A model generated the notes under the pieces. That model had not been told where the DNA came from. It made no database searches and saw nothing but the letters and a program-made list of their open reading frames with translations. The translations under genes were made by a program, and so were the position numbers. Source: Megaleporinus macrocephalus (Eukaryota > Chordata > Actinopteri > Characiformes > Anostomidae). Taken from it: DNA of 64,000 bases. Shown one piece after another: positions 35,701 through 50,700 of the stretch; the stretch's first letter is position 1, and every line of letters starts with the position of its first letter. The stretch lies in NCBI GenBank assembly GCA_021613375.1, contig CM038719.1, positions 2,551,630 through 2,615,629 of the forward strand, read 5' to 3'.

Positions 35701-38700
35701 TAGAGTAAGGTAAATATAGAATATAAAATAATAATAGAACATAGAATAAAATAAAACTTGTATGTAGAAAATAACAAACTAGAATATAGAGTTAGATAAC
35801 TATAGAATATAAAATAAAAATAGAACATAGAATAAAATAAAAATAGAATATACAGTAAGATAAATATAGAATATAAAATAAAAATAGAACATAGAATAAA
35901 ATAAAAATAGAATATACAGTAAGATAAATATAGAATATAAAATAAAAATAGAACATAGAATAAAATAAAAATAGAATATACAGTAAGATAAATATAGAAT
36001 ATAAAATAAAAATAGAACATAGAGTAAAATAAAAACAGAACATAGAGTAAGATAAATATAGAATATAAAATAAAAATAGAAATAAAAAAAGTCTCAGTGT
36101 GTATGAGTGATGACAGTAGTGCAGTTAACCAGTGTAAACAGTTTAGACTCATATGCTGTGCGTTCTCACCATCTGCTTAAGAAAAAATGTATTTTAAGGG
36201 TTCTTTACTAAAAATAGTGGTTCTATTTTGAGCCATAAGTTCTATATAGAATAATTAAATGCTTAAATGATTATTTTCATGGTGAAATGTTTCTTTGGAC
36301 TTACTGAGAATATATTATATATGGTTCTACATAGTACCAAAAAAAGGTTTAGCTATTGTTATGATGTCAAGCTTTTAACAATAGAGGAACCGTGTTTGGT
36401 GCTATATAGAACCATATACAACACATTCTCTCAACCTGAAGAACCAATCCACCATGCAAAGAACCATTTAAACATCTTCCATCTCCTGCGTACCCTGTAC
36501 TTATCCTCACTGCCCTTTACAGGGTACCGTATAGGAACCGCAGGCTGTGGTGTTACTGCTAGGCCAAAACACAACACCATCCAAAGTTCTGGGCTCTAAG
36601 AAAAGTTTTGAAAGCAGTAATCTCTGTATACATGTACACAGACCAGACGGAAGCAGAGCAGTAATTAACCTCTGTTGTCACAACATGAGCTTATATGAAA
36701 ACAACCCCAGAATAGCTCCTCTTCTTACGTAAGAGACCCCCATCCCCCCACTGATGTTGAAGCTCTGTCATTTTGTTCACCTGACGTGGAGTTCGTAGCA
36801 GTAGAGCTGTGAGATTGAGACTTGGGGACAGTCTTCAGGCTATACTTCTAGTTCTTTACCTCTGCTTAGTGTTTATAGTCCACTCATACAGTCAGCCCCC
36901 CTCAGGAGCGTGAGCAGTAGGAGCAGCTTGTAGTTCTACACTCACATGGTGGTGGTGTGTTAGAGTGTGTTGTGCTGGTGTGAGTGGATCAGACACAGCA
37001 GTGCTGCTGCTGCTGCTGGAGTGTTTAAACACCTCCTCAGTGTCACTGCTGGACTAAGAATCGTCCACCAACCAAAACTATCCAGACAGCAGTGTCCTGT
37101 GGGCGGCGTCCTGTGTCCACTGATGAAGGACTAGAGGAACACAAACTGAGCAGCAGCAGATGAGCTACTGTCTCTGACTTTACATCTACAAGGTGGACCA
37201 GCAAGTAGTAGGAGTGTCTAATAGAGTGGACAGTGAGTGGACACAGTGTTTAAACACTCCAGCAGCAGCACTGCTGTGTCTGATCCACTCACACCAGCAC
37301 AATACAAACTAGTGCTCCTTTATTATAAGAGGAGCTCAGAAAATGGGCTATTCAATAAACACGGCTCCTGCAAAGGCGTAGTTGTGTCTTCGAAAATAAA
37401 TAATAATAAATAATAAACTATAAATAATACCGACACAATGTGTGTCGCTGGAGAAGAAATGTTTCTTGATATTGCTTTTAGTCTCTGGGGACTTTTATTG
37501 TTGTGACAATTTCCTGTTTCACTGAGATATAAATATGAGGTAATATTGTCTTCGTCCTCCATCAACATGAGTAAAACCCCAGAGCTCAGCTCACATGAGA
37601 AACAAAGCTAGTGCACAGACTGAGAAAATTAAATGTAGATTTTTAGTGAACCGGCTAATTAAAAGTCATATCTCTCGACTTTACTAGAACATATAAAATG
37701 GTTGGTTGACACTGAATAATCTCTAGTGATGCTATCACAGTGCAACTTTCCAGCCTAAGTGTATTTAATTCTGAACAATAGAATATAGAGTAAAATAAAT
37801 ATAGAACATAGAATAAAATAAAAATAGAATATAGAGTAAAATAAATATAGAATATAGAATAAAATAAAAACAGAATATAGAATTAAAAAAGAATATATAG
37901 TAAAATAAAAACAGAATATAGAATAAAAAAGAATATATAGTAAAATAAATATGGAATATAGAATGAAATAAAAATGTAATATAGAGTAAAATAAATATAG
38001 AGTAAAATAAAAAAAATATATAGAGTAAAATCAATATAGATTATAGAGTAAAACAAATATAGAATATAAAATAAAAATGGAATATAAAAAATAAAAATAG
38101 AAAATAGAGTAAAATCAATACAGAATATAAAATAAAAATGGAATATAGAGTTTTATAAATATAGAATAAAATAAAAAAATAATTTAGAGTAAAATAAATA
38201 TAGAATAAAATAAATATAGATTATAGAGCAAAATAAAAATGGAATATAAAATAAAATGGAATATAAAAAATAAATATAGAATATAGAGTAAAATAAATAT
38301 AGAATAAAATAAATATAGAATATAGAGTAAAATAAATATAGAATAAAATAAAAATAGAATATAGAGTAAAATAAATGTAGAATAAAATAAAAATAGAATA
38401 TAGAGTAAAATAAATGTAGAATACATTTAGAATATAAAAGCCATTATTTTTTAAACATTCAGTCTTAGAAGCTGCTTTAGTCAGTGGTGTTGAGGTTCTA
38501 GACTCTGGGGTGGTGAGAACAGCAGCAGCTTCTTTGTTTGATGTGTCTGTATCTCCTTTTCTCAGAGAGGAGCTTCTTGAACAGCTACACATCCTTTCAG
38601 ACCCACAGTGTTAAGGTTCTTACAGTGGAAGCTGTAGATGTTCTCAGATCTGAAGATCTCAGATCTCAGATGTTCTCCTCTGTCTCAGACATGAAAGCTT

Positions 38701-41679
38701 TGAGTGTTGTTTATCTGATGGGGACAGTGTTGGTGGGACTACAAGGTCTTCCAGGTGGTTGTTAGGCGTCCCATTTTCTCTGTGGCTTCTACTCATTTTT
38801 GTGAAGGCTGTTTATCCTTTTTTAGGGAAGTCTTATATCTGATGTACACATTAATAATATCCCCTGGAAGTAAATAACCATTAATAGCCAATTTGACTGG
38901 AAGCGTAAACAAATTAAAGGTGGTCTTTGATTTTTGCACATTCTTGTATATATGAATTTCCTGATAGGACTGAATAATTTACAGTCACTGCTGAATGGTG
39001 AGTATTAGGTTTATTATTAAATACAGAGTGAGCTGGTAGTTTGGGGGTTAAGCTCTTAACTCGAGTGTCTCTAAATAGCGAGTGACTAGTGTTTATGTTT
39101 GCTAAACGTGATGATCTGTTGCTGTTGGAGGTCTCGTGTTGCTCTTTTTCGGTTCTATGACTCCGGACATGTGGTTTCTTGGGTGTGTCCGTGTTTATGC
39201 TGCCAGACTTGGGCGTCAGGCATGGGCAGCGGGACGGGAGTCGCCAAACGAATGTCTTTAGCCGACTGGACTGTGAATGACGGTGCGTCAGCAGCAGCTG
39301 TGGCTCTGCAGCATTAATGAGTTTGTTTTGATCTTCTGATTTAAGCGAGGGTGCAGCAGAGCTCTCATCCACAGCGTGTACTGCTGTGACCAGCTCCTAT
39401 TATCACTCATTATCAGCTGCTGCGGCGAAACGTCAGTCAGTCCCTGGCGCTGAGATAGGGCCGCTGATGTGGCCCTTAGGGGCCGGTGGGTAATTACTAG
39501 CCTGACTGCACTCGTTCTGAAGTGGAAAAGAGAAGTATGATCAAAGGCCTTTTTGATGATGTAAGGGCTCGTTGATCATGATTTCCTGTTTGCTTTTCAA
39601 CTGCGAGAGTCGTCCCGTCCCCGGCCGGCTGGTCACATTAGCGCCAAGGTCACTCAGCGTCACTCGGGATCTGTCCTCTCATCTTTCGTTCCCGTGCGAG
39701 GTTTTAACTGAAGACAGATGTTTATTGACTCAAACTTATGCCTGACGTTAACAGTGTGCACCTATAGGAACTTAGCTAATGATATCTCTATCTTACTGGA
39801 AAAAATGTATGTTTGTCATCAGATTAATTTTTTCTGAATAATTTTTCAAATCCTCATCTTTATATATGACAAAGAAATCTGCTACTAGCTGCTCTTGTTA
39901 GACAAGCGTTGGAATCCTACAACCCTGTTATGTAGACGGCATTGGGCTCTAACGCTACTAGATATCGTCTCAGTGGAACTCTCAGCACGTATACATGAGG
40001 CCAAAACAGTGGAAAGATGGAACACGGCTTTTGCTGAGGTGAAACTATTTGTTTCTTCTTGCTGTTGACGCTTGACTTTCTTGGACATCTCTTTTATTGT
40101 CCGAGTTTAGTTTGAACTCATCTGAGGGCTACCAGGGTTTTTTTGGGTTTTTTTTCTCTGGGGGCTGTTCTATACTTGAAATTGTTGAAAATGGTGTTAT
40201 TTATTTATTTGTTATTATTATTATTATTATTATTAATATTATTTTCTCTCATTGATATGATCACTCCTCCTCCATGTTAAAATAAAAAATTTTTGTTCAA
40301 AAAAATAAAAAATAAAAAAACAGTGTGACCTATGAGATGAAGCATTACGCCTAATGTGCTGCTGGTCCTCTGAGAGCCACCTGAGAGATTTTGCTTCTAT
40401 CTGCTGATCTGGGGTGGTCAGCTCCCTGCATTGTTGGTACAGCCCTTTGATTGCCGACCATAAGATCACACCATAAACCTCCAGGGTGGCCACCATCAAG
40501 AGGTGTTGACGTTTACCATCCTTGCACGTAGTTGGCACCTCTGTCTTTTGATAAGGTAATACCACCACCACCCACTACAGTGAAGACCATCAACCCCTCT
40601 TAAGGGTGACATGCAAATGCCATCACCTCCATTCTCCTCCTCCCACAATTTCCAGTGTATATTCTTAACCAGACTGGTTGTGATCGACTGAGCTGGACCC
40701 AGACATTTCCACAAGTCTACGCTGAAGGTCTCCAGACCTCTGATCCCTGAAGGCCGAACTTCTAACACAGCTCTGATTTGCAGAGTCTGGGACGCTGCAA
40801 GAACTCTGAGAATGCTTCGTAGTATCTGGCACCAAGGCACTATCAGCAGATCCTGAAAGTCCTGTAAGTTGCAGGTTGGATCAGACTAGTTGTTTCAGCA
40901 CCTCCTACACAAGTGAGCTTGACCTGACTGGGAAGTGGGGAATTTAGAGAAGACACACCTTGAGATCTTGGTCTTGGTCCTCCCACCATTCCTGAAGGAC
41001 GTGAACAGTGTGCATTGTCCTGCTGCCATCAGAGAAAACCATTGCCATCTAAAAAAAGATCTGCAGCAATGTATAGGCATGTGTCAAGTTGATGTCCACA
41101 TGAGTGTCCAGCAGAGCATTACACTCCCTCCCACAGGGCGTCCAGGTGCCATCACCTGCCCAGGTAAACACATGCATTCATGTGAAGTAGAAGAAAATGG
41201 GACTCGTAGGACCATCACTAGAAGATTCAGTTCAGATACTTGTGTGCCCATTGAAGGAGCTTCTGTGGACTCTGTGGATAGTCATTATGTTTTGACTCAC
41301 CAGTGTCGATATATACGGTATTCTAATAAAAAAAAATCCTATTCTAATCCAGAGTAGGTACTGTCGTAACTTGGTTTATGGTGTCAGAATGAAGAGGGAG
41401 ACCAGTTCAGAGTACAGTAGGGCTGGGCGATATGGGGAAAAAATCTTTTCACAATATTTTTTTTCACATCAGTCAAAATCGATGTACATATCACGATATA
41501 AATCAAATCATTTTTTCTTTAAGTAAGAAGTAAAGATATCAAAATGTAAAAATGTTGTTAAATTGTTTTTATCCTCAGATTTATTTTCTATCAGAATATA
41601 GATAAATATACTAAACAACATTACACAACTGTATTTTAAATAAATTAAACACACACACACATGTACACACACACATTTA

Positions 41680-41738
<59 letters not shown>

Positions 41739-44700
41739 GGCAGTATTGGTATGAACAGTATTCACACAGACACTGTGTTAATCAGGCTGTTGCTGGTTCT
41801 TTAAGTTCGGGCTGAGGAAAGAACTCATAGCGGTGAGTCGACTCTCTGTCTGCTCTAATGGGAAGCTAGTTTAGTGATTCGGTTTTCAGTAGAAAATAAA
41901 GTTTCCTACTCAGGATTTTTGGTTATAAAGTCAACTTTGTCTCAGCGTCTCACTCAAACTCCTACAATATATATATTTATCTTTATCAATTACCAAATTA
42001 CATCTATTAGTATAACGTGTGTCGATTTGTCGCTAAGGTGGCCACTCCTACTGAAAGCATGGATTTATCCGAAGCGCGAGCTGCAGCTACAAACAATCAC
42101 TTACATACATCTAACGTTGTGGGAGTGTTTTACACAGAAACACAACAGTGTGGTGCTCTGTCAGCTCTGCACAGTGGAGATGATCACAACAGTACAACTG
42201 CTACACACGAGACCTTGAAGATCAAACATCCCGTAGAGCTTCATCAACACAGCAGCAGGACAGCACCTGTTTACCTGTTTATCTTATCTTATAGATTATT
42301 TATAGATTATTAACACGTGTATCATGTTTCTTTCAGTAGTAGTTTAACGTTTTCTGTTATTTTCTCTTTTTTATTCTCTCTGCTCGACTGTGACGCTGCA
42401 GTAACCAGATTACTAGCATGTGGGTTAAGCTGCTGCTACGTCTACACTGTGTGCCTCAACCAAACATGAAACGTAGAGTAAAATACTCTAGTCCAGCCCC
42501 CTGATTGATTTGGGTCGGCGCTATTCTCATTCTCATTGGCTGTTCGTGTTGTCTCTCAAAACATGGACCGAACTTCTATCGACTTTCTATCGACTGCGTC
42601 TTATAGTTCTAGCAAGGAAACTCTATTTCACAATAATTATCGTTATCGTTTTATCGCCCAGCCCTAGTATCAGTACCAACTTCTCTGTGAGTCTCTAACC
42701 GTGGTCTCAATGGTGTCTCCAGCTGCATTGTCATTGGCCCATGTGGTACACCTGGTCAGTGCTAATTCTCTGGGTGGACAGTGGTTATTGAATAGAAGTT
42801 CCTAAGATAAGTCTCAGGGTGTTCTAGGACAGATATCTGAAGCCCTATATGGCAGGGGTCCTGAAAGCTCTGACCCTTCCGCAAGGTCTGCAACATTCTT
42901 TGGGCCATCTGTCTCACATACACTTTGAACAAATGTGGAGCTGATACAGTGGACAGTGAGTGAAGGTCCTGTATGGTCAGTGGAGCTGATACAGTGGACA
43001 GTGAGTGGAGGTCCTGTATGGTCAGTGGAGCTGATACAGTGGACAGTGAGTGGAGCTCCTGTATGGTCAGTGGAGCTGATACAGTGGACAGTGAGTGGAG
43101 GTCCTGTATGGTCAGTGGACAGTGAGTGGAGGTCCTGTATGGTCAGTGGAGCTGATACAGTGGACAGTGAGTGGAGGTCCTGTATGGTCAGTGGAGCTGA
43201 TACAGTGGACAGTGAGTGTAGGTCCTGTATGGTCAGTGGACAGTGAGTGGAGGTCCTGTATGGTCAGTGGATCTGATACAGTAGACAGTGAGTGGAGCTC
43301 CTGTATGGTCAGTGGAGCTGATACACTGGACAGTGAGTGGAGGTCCTGTATGGTCAGTGACGCTGATACAGTGGACAGTGAGTGGAGCTCCTGTATGGTC
43401 AGTGGAGCTGATACAGTGGACAGTGAGTGTAGGTCCTGTATGGTCAGTGGAGCTGATACAGTGGACAGTGAGTGGAGGTCCTGTATGGTCAGTGGAGCTG
43501 ATACAGTGGACAGTGAGTGGAGGTCCTGTATAGTCAGTGGAGCTGATACAGTGGACAGTGAGTGGAGCTCCTGTATGGTCAGTGGAGCTGATACACTGGA
43601 CAGTGAGTGGAGGTCCTGTATGGTCAGTGACGCTGATACAGTGGACAGTGAGTGGAGCTCCTGTATGGTCAGTGGAGCTGATACAGTGGACAGTGAGTGG
43701 AGGTCCTGTATGGTCAGTGAGCTGATACAGCTGGACAGTGAGTGGAGGTCCTGTATGGTCAGTGACGCTGATACAGTGGACAGTGAGTGGAGCTCCTGTA
43801 TGGACAGTGGAGCTGATACAGTGGACAGTGAGTGGAGGGTCCTGTATGGTCAGGTGGAGCTGATACAGTAGACAGTGAGTGGAGGTCCTGTATGGTCATG
43901 GAGCTGATACAGTGGGACAGTGAGTGGAGGTCCTTGTAATGGTCAGTGGAGCTGATACAGTGACAGTGGAGTGGAGCTCCTGTATGGTCTGTGGGAGCTG
44001 ATACAGTGGACAGTGAGTGGAGGTCCTGTATGGTCAGTGACGCTGATACAGTGGACAGTGAGTGGAGCTCCTGTATGGTCAGTGGAGCTGATACAGTGGA
44101 CAGTGAGTGGAGGTCCTGTATGGTCAGTGGAGCTGATACAGTGGATGGTGTGGAGCTACAAGCTGCTGCTGGATTAGTTTCAGTCTGAATGGTGTGGTCA
44201 GTTGTGGATCTTCAGCGCTTCCTTCTGCTCTATAGCTCTGTAACCCTCCGTCCTGCAGAGCGCAGAGTCCGGCAGCTTTCCTCCCCTCCACGTCTCCCCC
44301 CTTCCTCCGAAGGCCATGTGTTTTAGATTGCTCTGTTGCCGTGACAACTATCTCCCTGCGAGCTGTAGTCATGGACACAAAGGGTCCTTGATGATCCCTG
44401 AGGGACGGCTCAGAATCAGGCCTCCGCAAAGAAAACAACATATTCCAGCATTAAAAACCACTAAAATTAAAAGAATGTGTTGCAACAGCTATTACTTAAC
44501 GCTTGGGCAGTGATAGACGGCCGGCCATTTGCCAAGAGTTTGTACACTGGCCTGCGGTCAGGCACGAGGAAACACACTCTATGTTATCTAAACAAATTTA
44601 CAGCCTTTCGAGAGCATGTTTTTTTTATTATTATTATTTTGCCCTCCGCATTTCTTCCCAGTGTAGCTCGTTTCCATCACCAGGACATCCTGAGCTCTGA

Positions 44701-47700
44701 TTTGCTGACAGCGTGAGGAGGAGTGTCTGTGTGTTTCTCTGTTTGTAGTAAGCAGATTGCTTTCGTTGGCACGCTATGATGTGGGCAACGTTTCTGCACG
44801 TGAAGTCATTGTGAATGGTTCTGTGTTTCCTTGGATTGAGATTCTGAGTCTAGCAATCAGGAGCCGTCCACGCTAAGAGTTAGATTTCAGTAACAGCTGA
44901 CTTGTAGGAGAATCTCACTGATCTTTAAACCCTCTAGTTGTCGGGATGTAAACACTGTTATTCAGAGTTTGAAGTGCTTTGTTGTAAAAGAGTGAAACTG
45001 ACAGACTCAGGTGGTGTTTACAGTGGTGGTGGTGATGGTGTTTACAGTGGTGGTGGTGATGGTGTTTACAGTGGTGGTGATGGTGATGGTGTTTACAATG
45101 GTGGTGATGATGGTGTTTACAGTGGTGGTAATGGTGTTTACAGTGGTGGTGATGTTTACAGTGGTGATGATTATGTTTACAGTGGTGGTGATGGTGTTTA
45201 CAGTGGTGGTGGTGTTTACAGTGGTGATGATGATGTTTACAGTGGTGGTGATGGTGTTTACAGTGGTGGTGATGTTTACAGTGGTGATGATAATGTTTAC
45301 AGTGGTGGTGGTGTTTACAGTGGTGGTGATGGTGTTTACAGTGGTGGTGATGTTTACAGTGGTGATGATTATGTTTACAGTGGTGGTGGTGGTGTTTACA
45401 GTGGTGATGATGATGTTTATAGTGGTGATGATGGTGTTTACAGTGGTGGTGATGTTTACAGTGGTGGTGATGTTTACAGTGGTGATGATTATGTTTACAG
45501 TGGTGATGATGATGTTTACAGTGGTGGTGGTGATGTTTACAGTGGTGGTGATGGTGTTTACAGTGCTGGTGATGTTTGCAGTGGTGATGATTATGTTTGC
45601 AGTGGTGATGATTATGTTTACAGTGGTGGTGATGGTGTTTACAGTGGTAGTGATGTTTACAGTGGTAGTGATGTTTACAGTGGTGGTGATGGTGTTTACA
45701 GTGGTGGTGATGGTGTTTACAGTGGTGATGATGATGTTTACAGTGGTGGTGATGGTGTTTACAGTGGTGGTGATGGTGTTTACAGTGGTAGTGATGTTTA
45801 CAGTGGTGGTGATGGTGTTTACAGTGGTAGTGATGTTTACAGTGGTAGTGATGTTTACAGTGGTGATGATGATGTTTACAGTGGTGGTGATGGTGTTTAC
45901 AGTGGTGGTGATGGTGTTTACAGTGGTAGTGATGTTTACAGTGGTGATGATGGTGTTTACAGTGGTGGTGATGGTGTTTACAGTGGTAGTGATGTTTACA
46001 GTGGTGGTGATGGTGTTTACAGTGGTAGTGATGTTTACAGTGGTAGTGATGTTTACAGTGGTGGTGATGGTGTTTACAGTGGTGGTGATGATGTTTACAG
46101 TGGTGGTGATGGTGTTTACAGTGGTGGTGATGATGTTTACAGTGGTGGTGATGGGATCCAGGGATCACCTTGTCTAAAACACAAATATACACATTTGATT
46201 TACTATCAAAACCACCAGAGAAACTACATGTGTCTTCTGTTCAGGCTGGAAATCACCAAAACCCCCAAAATATGATATAATCAATATATTTAAGCTATGA
46301 AATGCAGGGAAATAGGATTGTTGATCAGGTAGATTGACTAACATAGAATATTGGTTCTTGGTGTCTGTGTATGGACACAGTATTGCCTAGCTAAATATCC
46401 TGACACTATGCTGTGTAGATGTTTCTCCATCCATATCTTCTGTGGTTTTATATGGAATAGTAATAATTGTGGTGAATCTAGTACTGATCTTTCTTACATG
46501 TAGTCGTTCATCATGAATAAAAAAAAAAACACTAGAGGTGTCAGATGCTTCAGACGCCTGGTTCCTGTCGCCACTGCTGCGAGAAGCTTTACTAGGATGG
46601 AGCTTTTCACACCAGACCACCCTGGATGACTTTGCTCACATCATAATGATGTAATTATATGTGTGGAATATCCTGTTAGCGTGCAGTGCTAATAGTGCTA
46701 TTATAGAACTTCACTGCTTTCCGTCACTGGGTGAAGTCTGTGAACTTTAATGGCTGAACTCTGAATCACTGGCCGTCCCTAACGTCACGCTCTTCTCTCC
46801 CAGCATCAATGACTGTCACGGGGAGAAAGAACCAGACTCTCACCTCATGGGCCCCGAACATGGCCCTCCAGACCACAACCACAGCAGCAGCAGCAACAAC
46901 AGCAGTACCAGCCCCAGCCGCCGGCGCTCCAGCTCCGAAAACTCCCGCTCCACCTTCAGCCTCGCCCGCCAGCTCTCCTGTAAGTCCAGCACTGCCACCT
47001 GTCTGTAAACGGGATACGACTGTAGTCTTTTTTTGGGCACTGTAATGTTTCTGAGGCACTTTTATCAAAATCACTTTTATTTATAGCTGGTTTTGCAGTT
47101 ATTAATAATTTATTGCACTGGCTACAGCCCCAAAGCATATACATATAACTATAACTGAATAGTAGTTGCAGCAATGTTGATACTGTGCTCTAAAAACTGT
47201 AATTATGTATTTATATTATTAATTATGTTGTAATTTAAATAGCAAAACAGTAAGTAAAACATTGTACAATTTCTATATAGTAAAAATATAAATTATATTT
47301 TGATATTTTCTGGCAAAACAAGACTTTAAACACAATAACTTTACATCTTATTTATATAGTAATGAGAATAATAAGATTCCAAACTAATTATTACCACAAA
47401 TAATTATTTCCACACTAACGTACCATGCTTTTCTATCCCTGGCCGTAACTATGAATGAAGTAAATTATGAAAAGATGTGTCTTTATATCTGTTTTCCTGT
47501 TTTTCTGTTTCTACCTCTCTCACCTCTCAGCTCTGGATGCCCGGCGGCCCAGCTCCCCTCTGGTGGACATGAAGCCCATAGAATTCTGGGCCATGGGTCC
47601 CAGGAAGGAGGTGGTGCAGCCCTTGCGTAAGCCGCAGACGCCGCCGGACGACTACTTTCGCAAGCTGGAGCCGCGGCTGTACTCGGTGGACTCGGGCGGG

Positions 47701-50700
47701 GACGATGTGGACTCTCTAACGGACGAGGAGATCCTGCTGCGCTACAAGTTGGGCATGCTGCACTTCAGCGCTCAGTACGACCTCATCAACGGCAACCTGA
47801 TTGTGAGGGTCATTGAAGCGCGTGACCTGCCTCCTCCGCTCACCTGCGACGGCGCCAGGCAGGACATGGCGCACTCCAACCCCTACATCAAGATGAGCCT
47901 GCTGCCGGACCACAAGAACTCCCGGCAGACCGGGGTCAAGCGCAAGACCCAGAACCCTGTGTTCGAGGAGCGCTTCACCTTCGAGCTGCCCTTCCTTGAG
48001 GCCCAGCGCAGGACCCTCCTGCTGTCCATCGTCGACTTCGACAAATTCTCACGTCACTGTGTAATTGGAAAGGTGGTCCTGCCTCTGAGCGAGGTGGATC
48101 TGGTGAAGGGGGGGCACTGGTGGAAGGCCCTGGTACCCAGCTCTCAGGTAAAACCAGTACAGATGTTAATGCACTGCTAAAACATATTGTAGTGTATCAT
48201 TAGTGTAGTAGGTGAAGTATAGTAGTGTATTTATTAGTGTAGTAGGTGAAGTATAGTAGTGTATTTATTAGTGTAGTAGGTGAAGTATAGAAGTGTATTA
48301 TTAGTGTAGTAGGTGAAGTATAGAAGTGTATTCATTAGTGTAGTAGGTGAAGTATAGAAGTGTATTCATTAGTGTAGTAGGTGAAGTATAGAAGTGTATT
48401 CATTAGTGTAGTAGGTGAAGTATAGTAGTGTATTCATTAGTGTAGTAGGTGAAGTATAGTAGTGTATTCATTAGTGTAGTAGGTGAAGTATAGTAGTGTA
48501 TTATTAGTGTAGTAGTTGAAGTATAGAAGTGTATTCATTAATGTAGTAGGTGAAGTATAGAAGTGTATTTATTAGTGTAGTAGGTGAAGTATAGAAGTGT
48601 ATTTATTAGTGTAGTAGGTGAAGTATAGAAGTGTATTTATTAGTGTAGTAGGTGAAGTATAGAAGTGTATTTATTAGTGTAGTAGGTGAAGTATAGAAGT
48701 GTATTCATTAGTGTAGTAGGTGAAGTATAGAAGTGTATTCATTAGTGTAGTAGGTGAAGTATAGAAGTGTATTCATTAGTGTAGTAGGTGAAGTATAGTA
48801 GTGTATTATTAGTGTAGTAGTTGAAGTATAGAAGTGTATTCATTAGTGTAGTAGGTGAAGTATAGAAGTGTATTCATTAGTGTAGTAGGTGAAGTATAGA
48901 AGTGTATTCATTAGTGTAGTAGGTGAAGTATAGAAGTGTATTCATTAGTGTAGTAGGTGAAGTATAGAAGTGTATTCATTAGTGTAGTAGGTGAAGTATA
49001 GAAGTGTATTCATTAGTGTAGTAGGTGAAGTATAGAAGTGTATTATTAGTGTAGTAGTTGAAGTATAGTAGTGTATTCATTAGTGTAGTAGGTGAAGTAT
49101 AGAAGTGTATTATTAGTGTAGTAGGTGAAGTATAGAAGTGTATTCATTAGTGTAGTAGGTGAAGTATAGAAGTGTATTATTAGTGTAGTAGTTGAAGTAT
49201 AGAAGTGTATTCATTAGTGTAGTAGGTGAAGTATAGAAGTGTAGTCATTAGTGTAGTAGGTGAAGTATAGTAGTGTATTCATTAGTGTAGTAGGTGAAGT
49301 ATAGAAGTGTATTCATTAGTGTAGTAGGTGAAGTATAGAGGTGTGGTAGGTGAAGTATGGAGGTGTAGTAGGTGAAGTATGGAGGTGTAGTAGGTGAAGT
49401 ATGGAGGTGTGGTAGGTGAAGTATGGAGCTGCTGTATCAGACACTGAAACTGATATGTTTGTGTATATTATCAGATTTTATAGACAACAGAGAAAGTTTG
49501 TTGAGTTTAATTTAGTTGAACAGTTTGAAGTGTGATTAGTCTCAGGGCTGGTATGTAATAGGAATGAAAATACTTCTTCAATCAGCTGGAAATGTTTTGA
49601 CGTGTGTGATTAAGGTCTTAAGAGTCGTGCAGGCATGAGTCAAGCCAGTTAAAAGGCTAATTAAGCATTTAATATCAGTCTGATTCCTCCAGTAATCATC
49701 ACACAGCAGCTACATACCTCAAATTCAGTGACATGCTCATCCCCCCCGGGAGCCTCTTCTAACGATACTGTACTTAACGTTTTTATTAAATTCCGAAAGC
49801 ATAGCACTACATCACCTCCACAGATGTTTGTGGCTGGTCTTCATCGCTCTCACTGTTTCTAAGAAACTGGAAGACCTGTTTGGAAAACTGAAACAGCTGT
49901 AAACTCGGGGGATTTTTGTGGAGCTCATGATATTTTCCATTATCATCTCACTCCAAAGTCCGATTACACGCCAAAGTACGCTGTCTGCTGGATGTGCTCG
50001 CGGGGGCCGTGGAGGTTACTACACTCCTCTATCTCTGACTGGGTCTTTAGTGATTTCCTCTGTTTGGTGTTGAGCAGAATGAAGTGGAGCTTGGTGAACT
50101 TCTGCTGTCCCTAAACTACTTGCCCAGTGCTGGCAGACTGAACGTGGACGTCATCAGGGCCAAGCAGCTGCTGCAGACTGACATGTGCCAGGGCTCAGGT
50201 ACCGCCCACCCATTCTCTTCCACACTTCTGTGCCTTTATTAGCACTGCTGTAGTAACTCTGCACCAGCTTCCAGAGAGCTTAGAGTCAGTGTTAATTACA
50301 GCCGGATACTGAGACCGAACACACAGTTAGTATAGTGGTGTAGTGGTTAGTACGGTGGTGTAGTGGTTAGTATGGTGGTGTAGTGGTTAGTATGGTGGTG
50401 TAGTGGTTAGTATGGCGGTGTAGTGGTTAGTATGGTGGTGTAGTGGTTAGTATGGTGGTGTAGTGGTTAGTATGGCGGTGTAGTGGTCAGTACGGTGGTG
50501 TAGTGGTTAGTATGGTGGTGTAGTGGTTAGTACGGTGGTGTAGTGGTTAGTACGGTGGTGTAGTGGTTAGTATGGTGGTGTAGTGGTCAGTACGGTGGTG
50601 TAGTGGTTAGTACGGTGGTGTAGTGGTTAGTATGGCGGTGTAGTGGTTAGTACGGTGGTGTAGTGGTTAGTACGGTGGTGTAGTGGTTAGTATGGCGGTG

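Noticed and set aside
35521..38592. Phe/Tyr/Ile/Leu-rich - strand frames resembling membrane proteins
   Set aside because: They are translations of AT-rich tandem repeats.
40935..41357. + strand 140-residue frame as a gene
   Set aside because: It runs opposite to a Tc1-like transposase relic and has no domain of its own.
42935..44188. Frames with WSVELIQWTVSGGP or DTVDSEWRSCMVSGA repeats, also at 62604-63792
   Set aside because: 45-bp minisatellite artefacts; the same unit gives frames in both orientations and lies in a MITE.
44915..46275. Frames of 388-445 residues (VYSGGD, MFTVVV and HHHHCKH repeats)
   Set aside because: Trinucleotide-phased tandem repeat open in several frames on both strands, inside SYT17 intron 3.
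46809..47045. Frames of 66-102 residues over SYT17 exon 4
   Set aside because: They are other-frame shadows; the spliced frame fits SYT17 and the phases of neighbouring exons.
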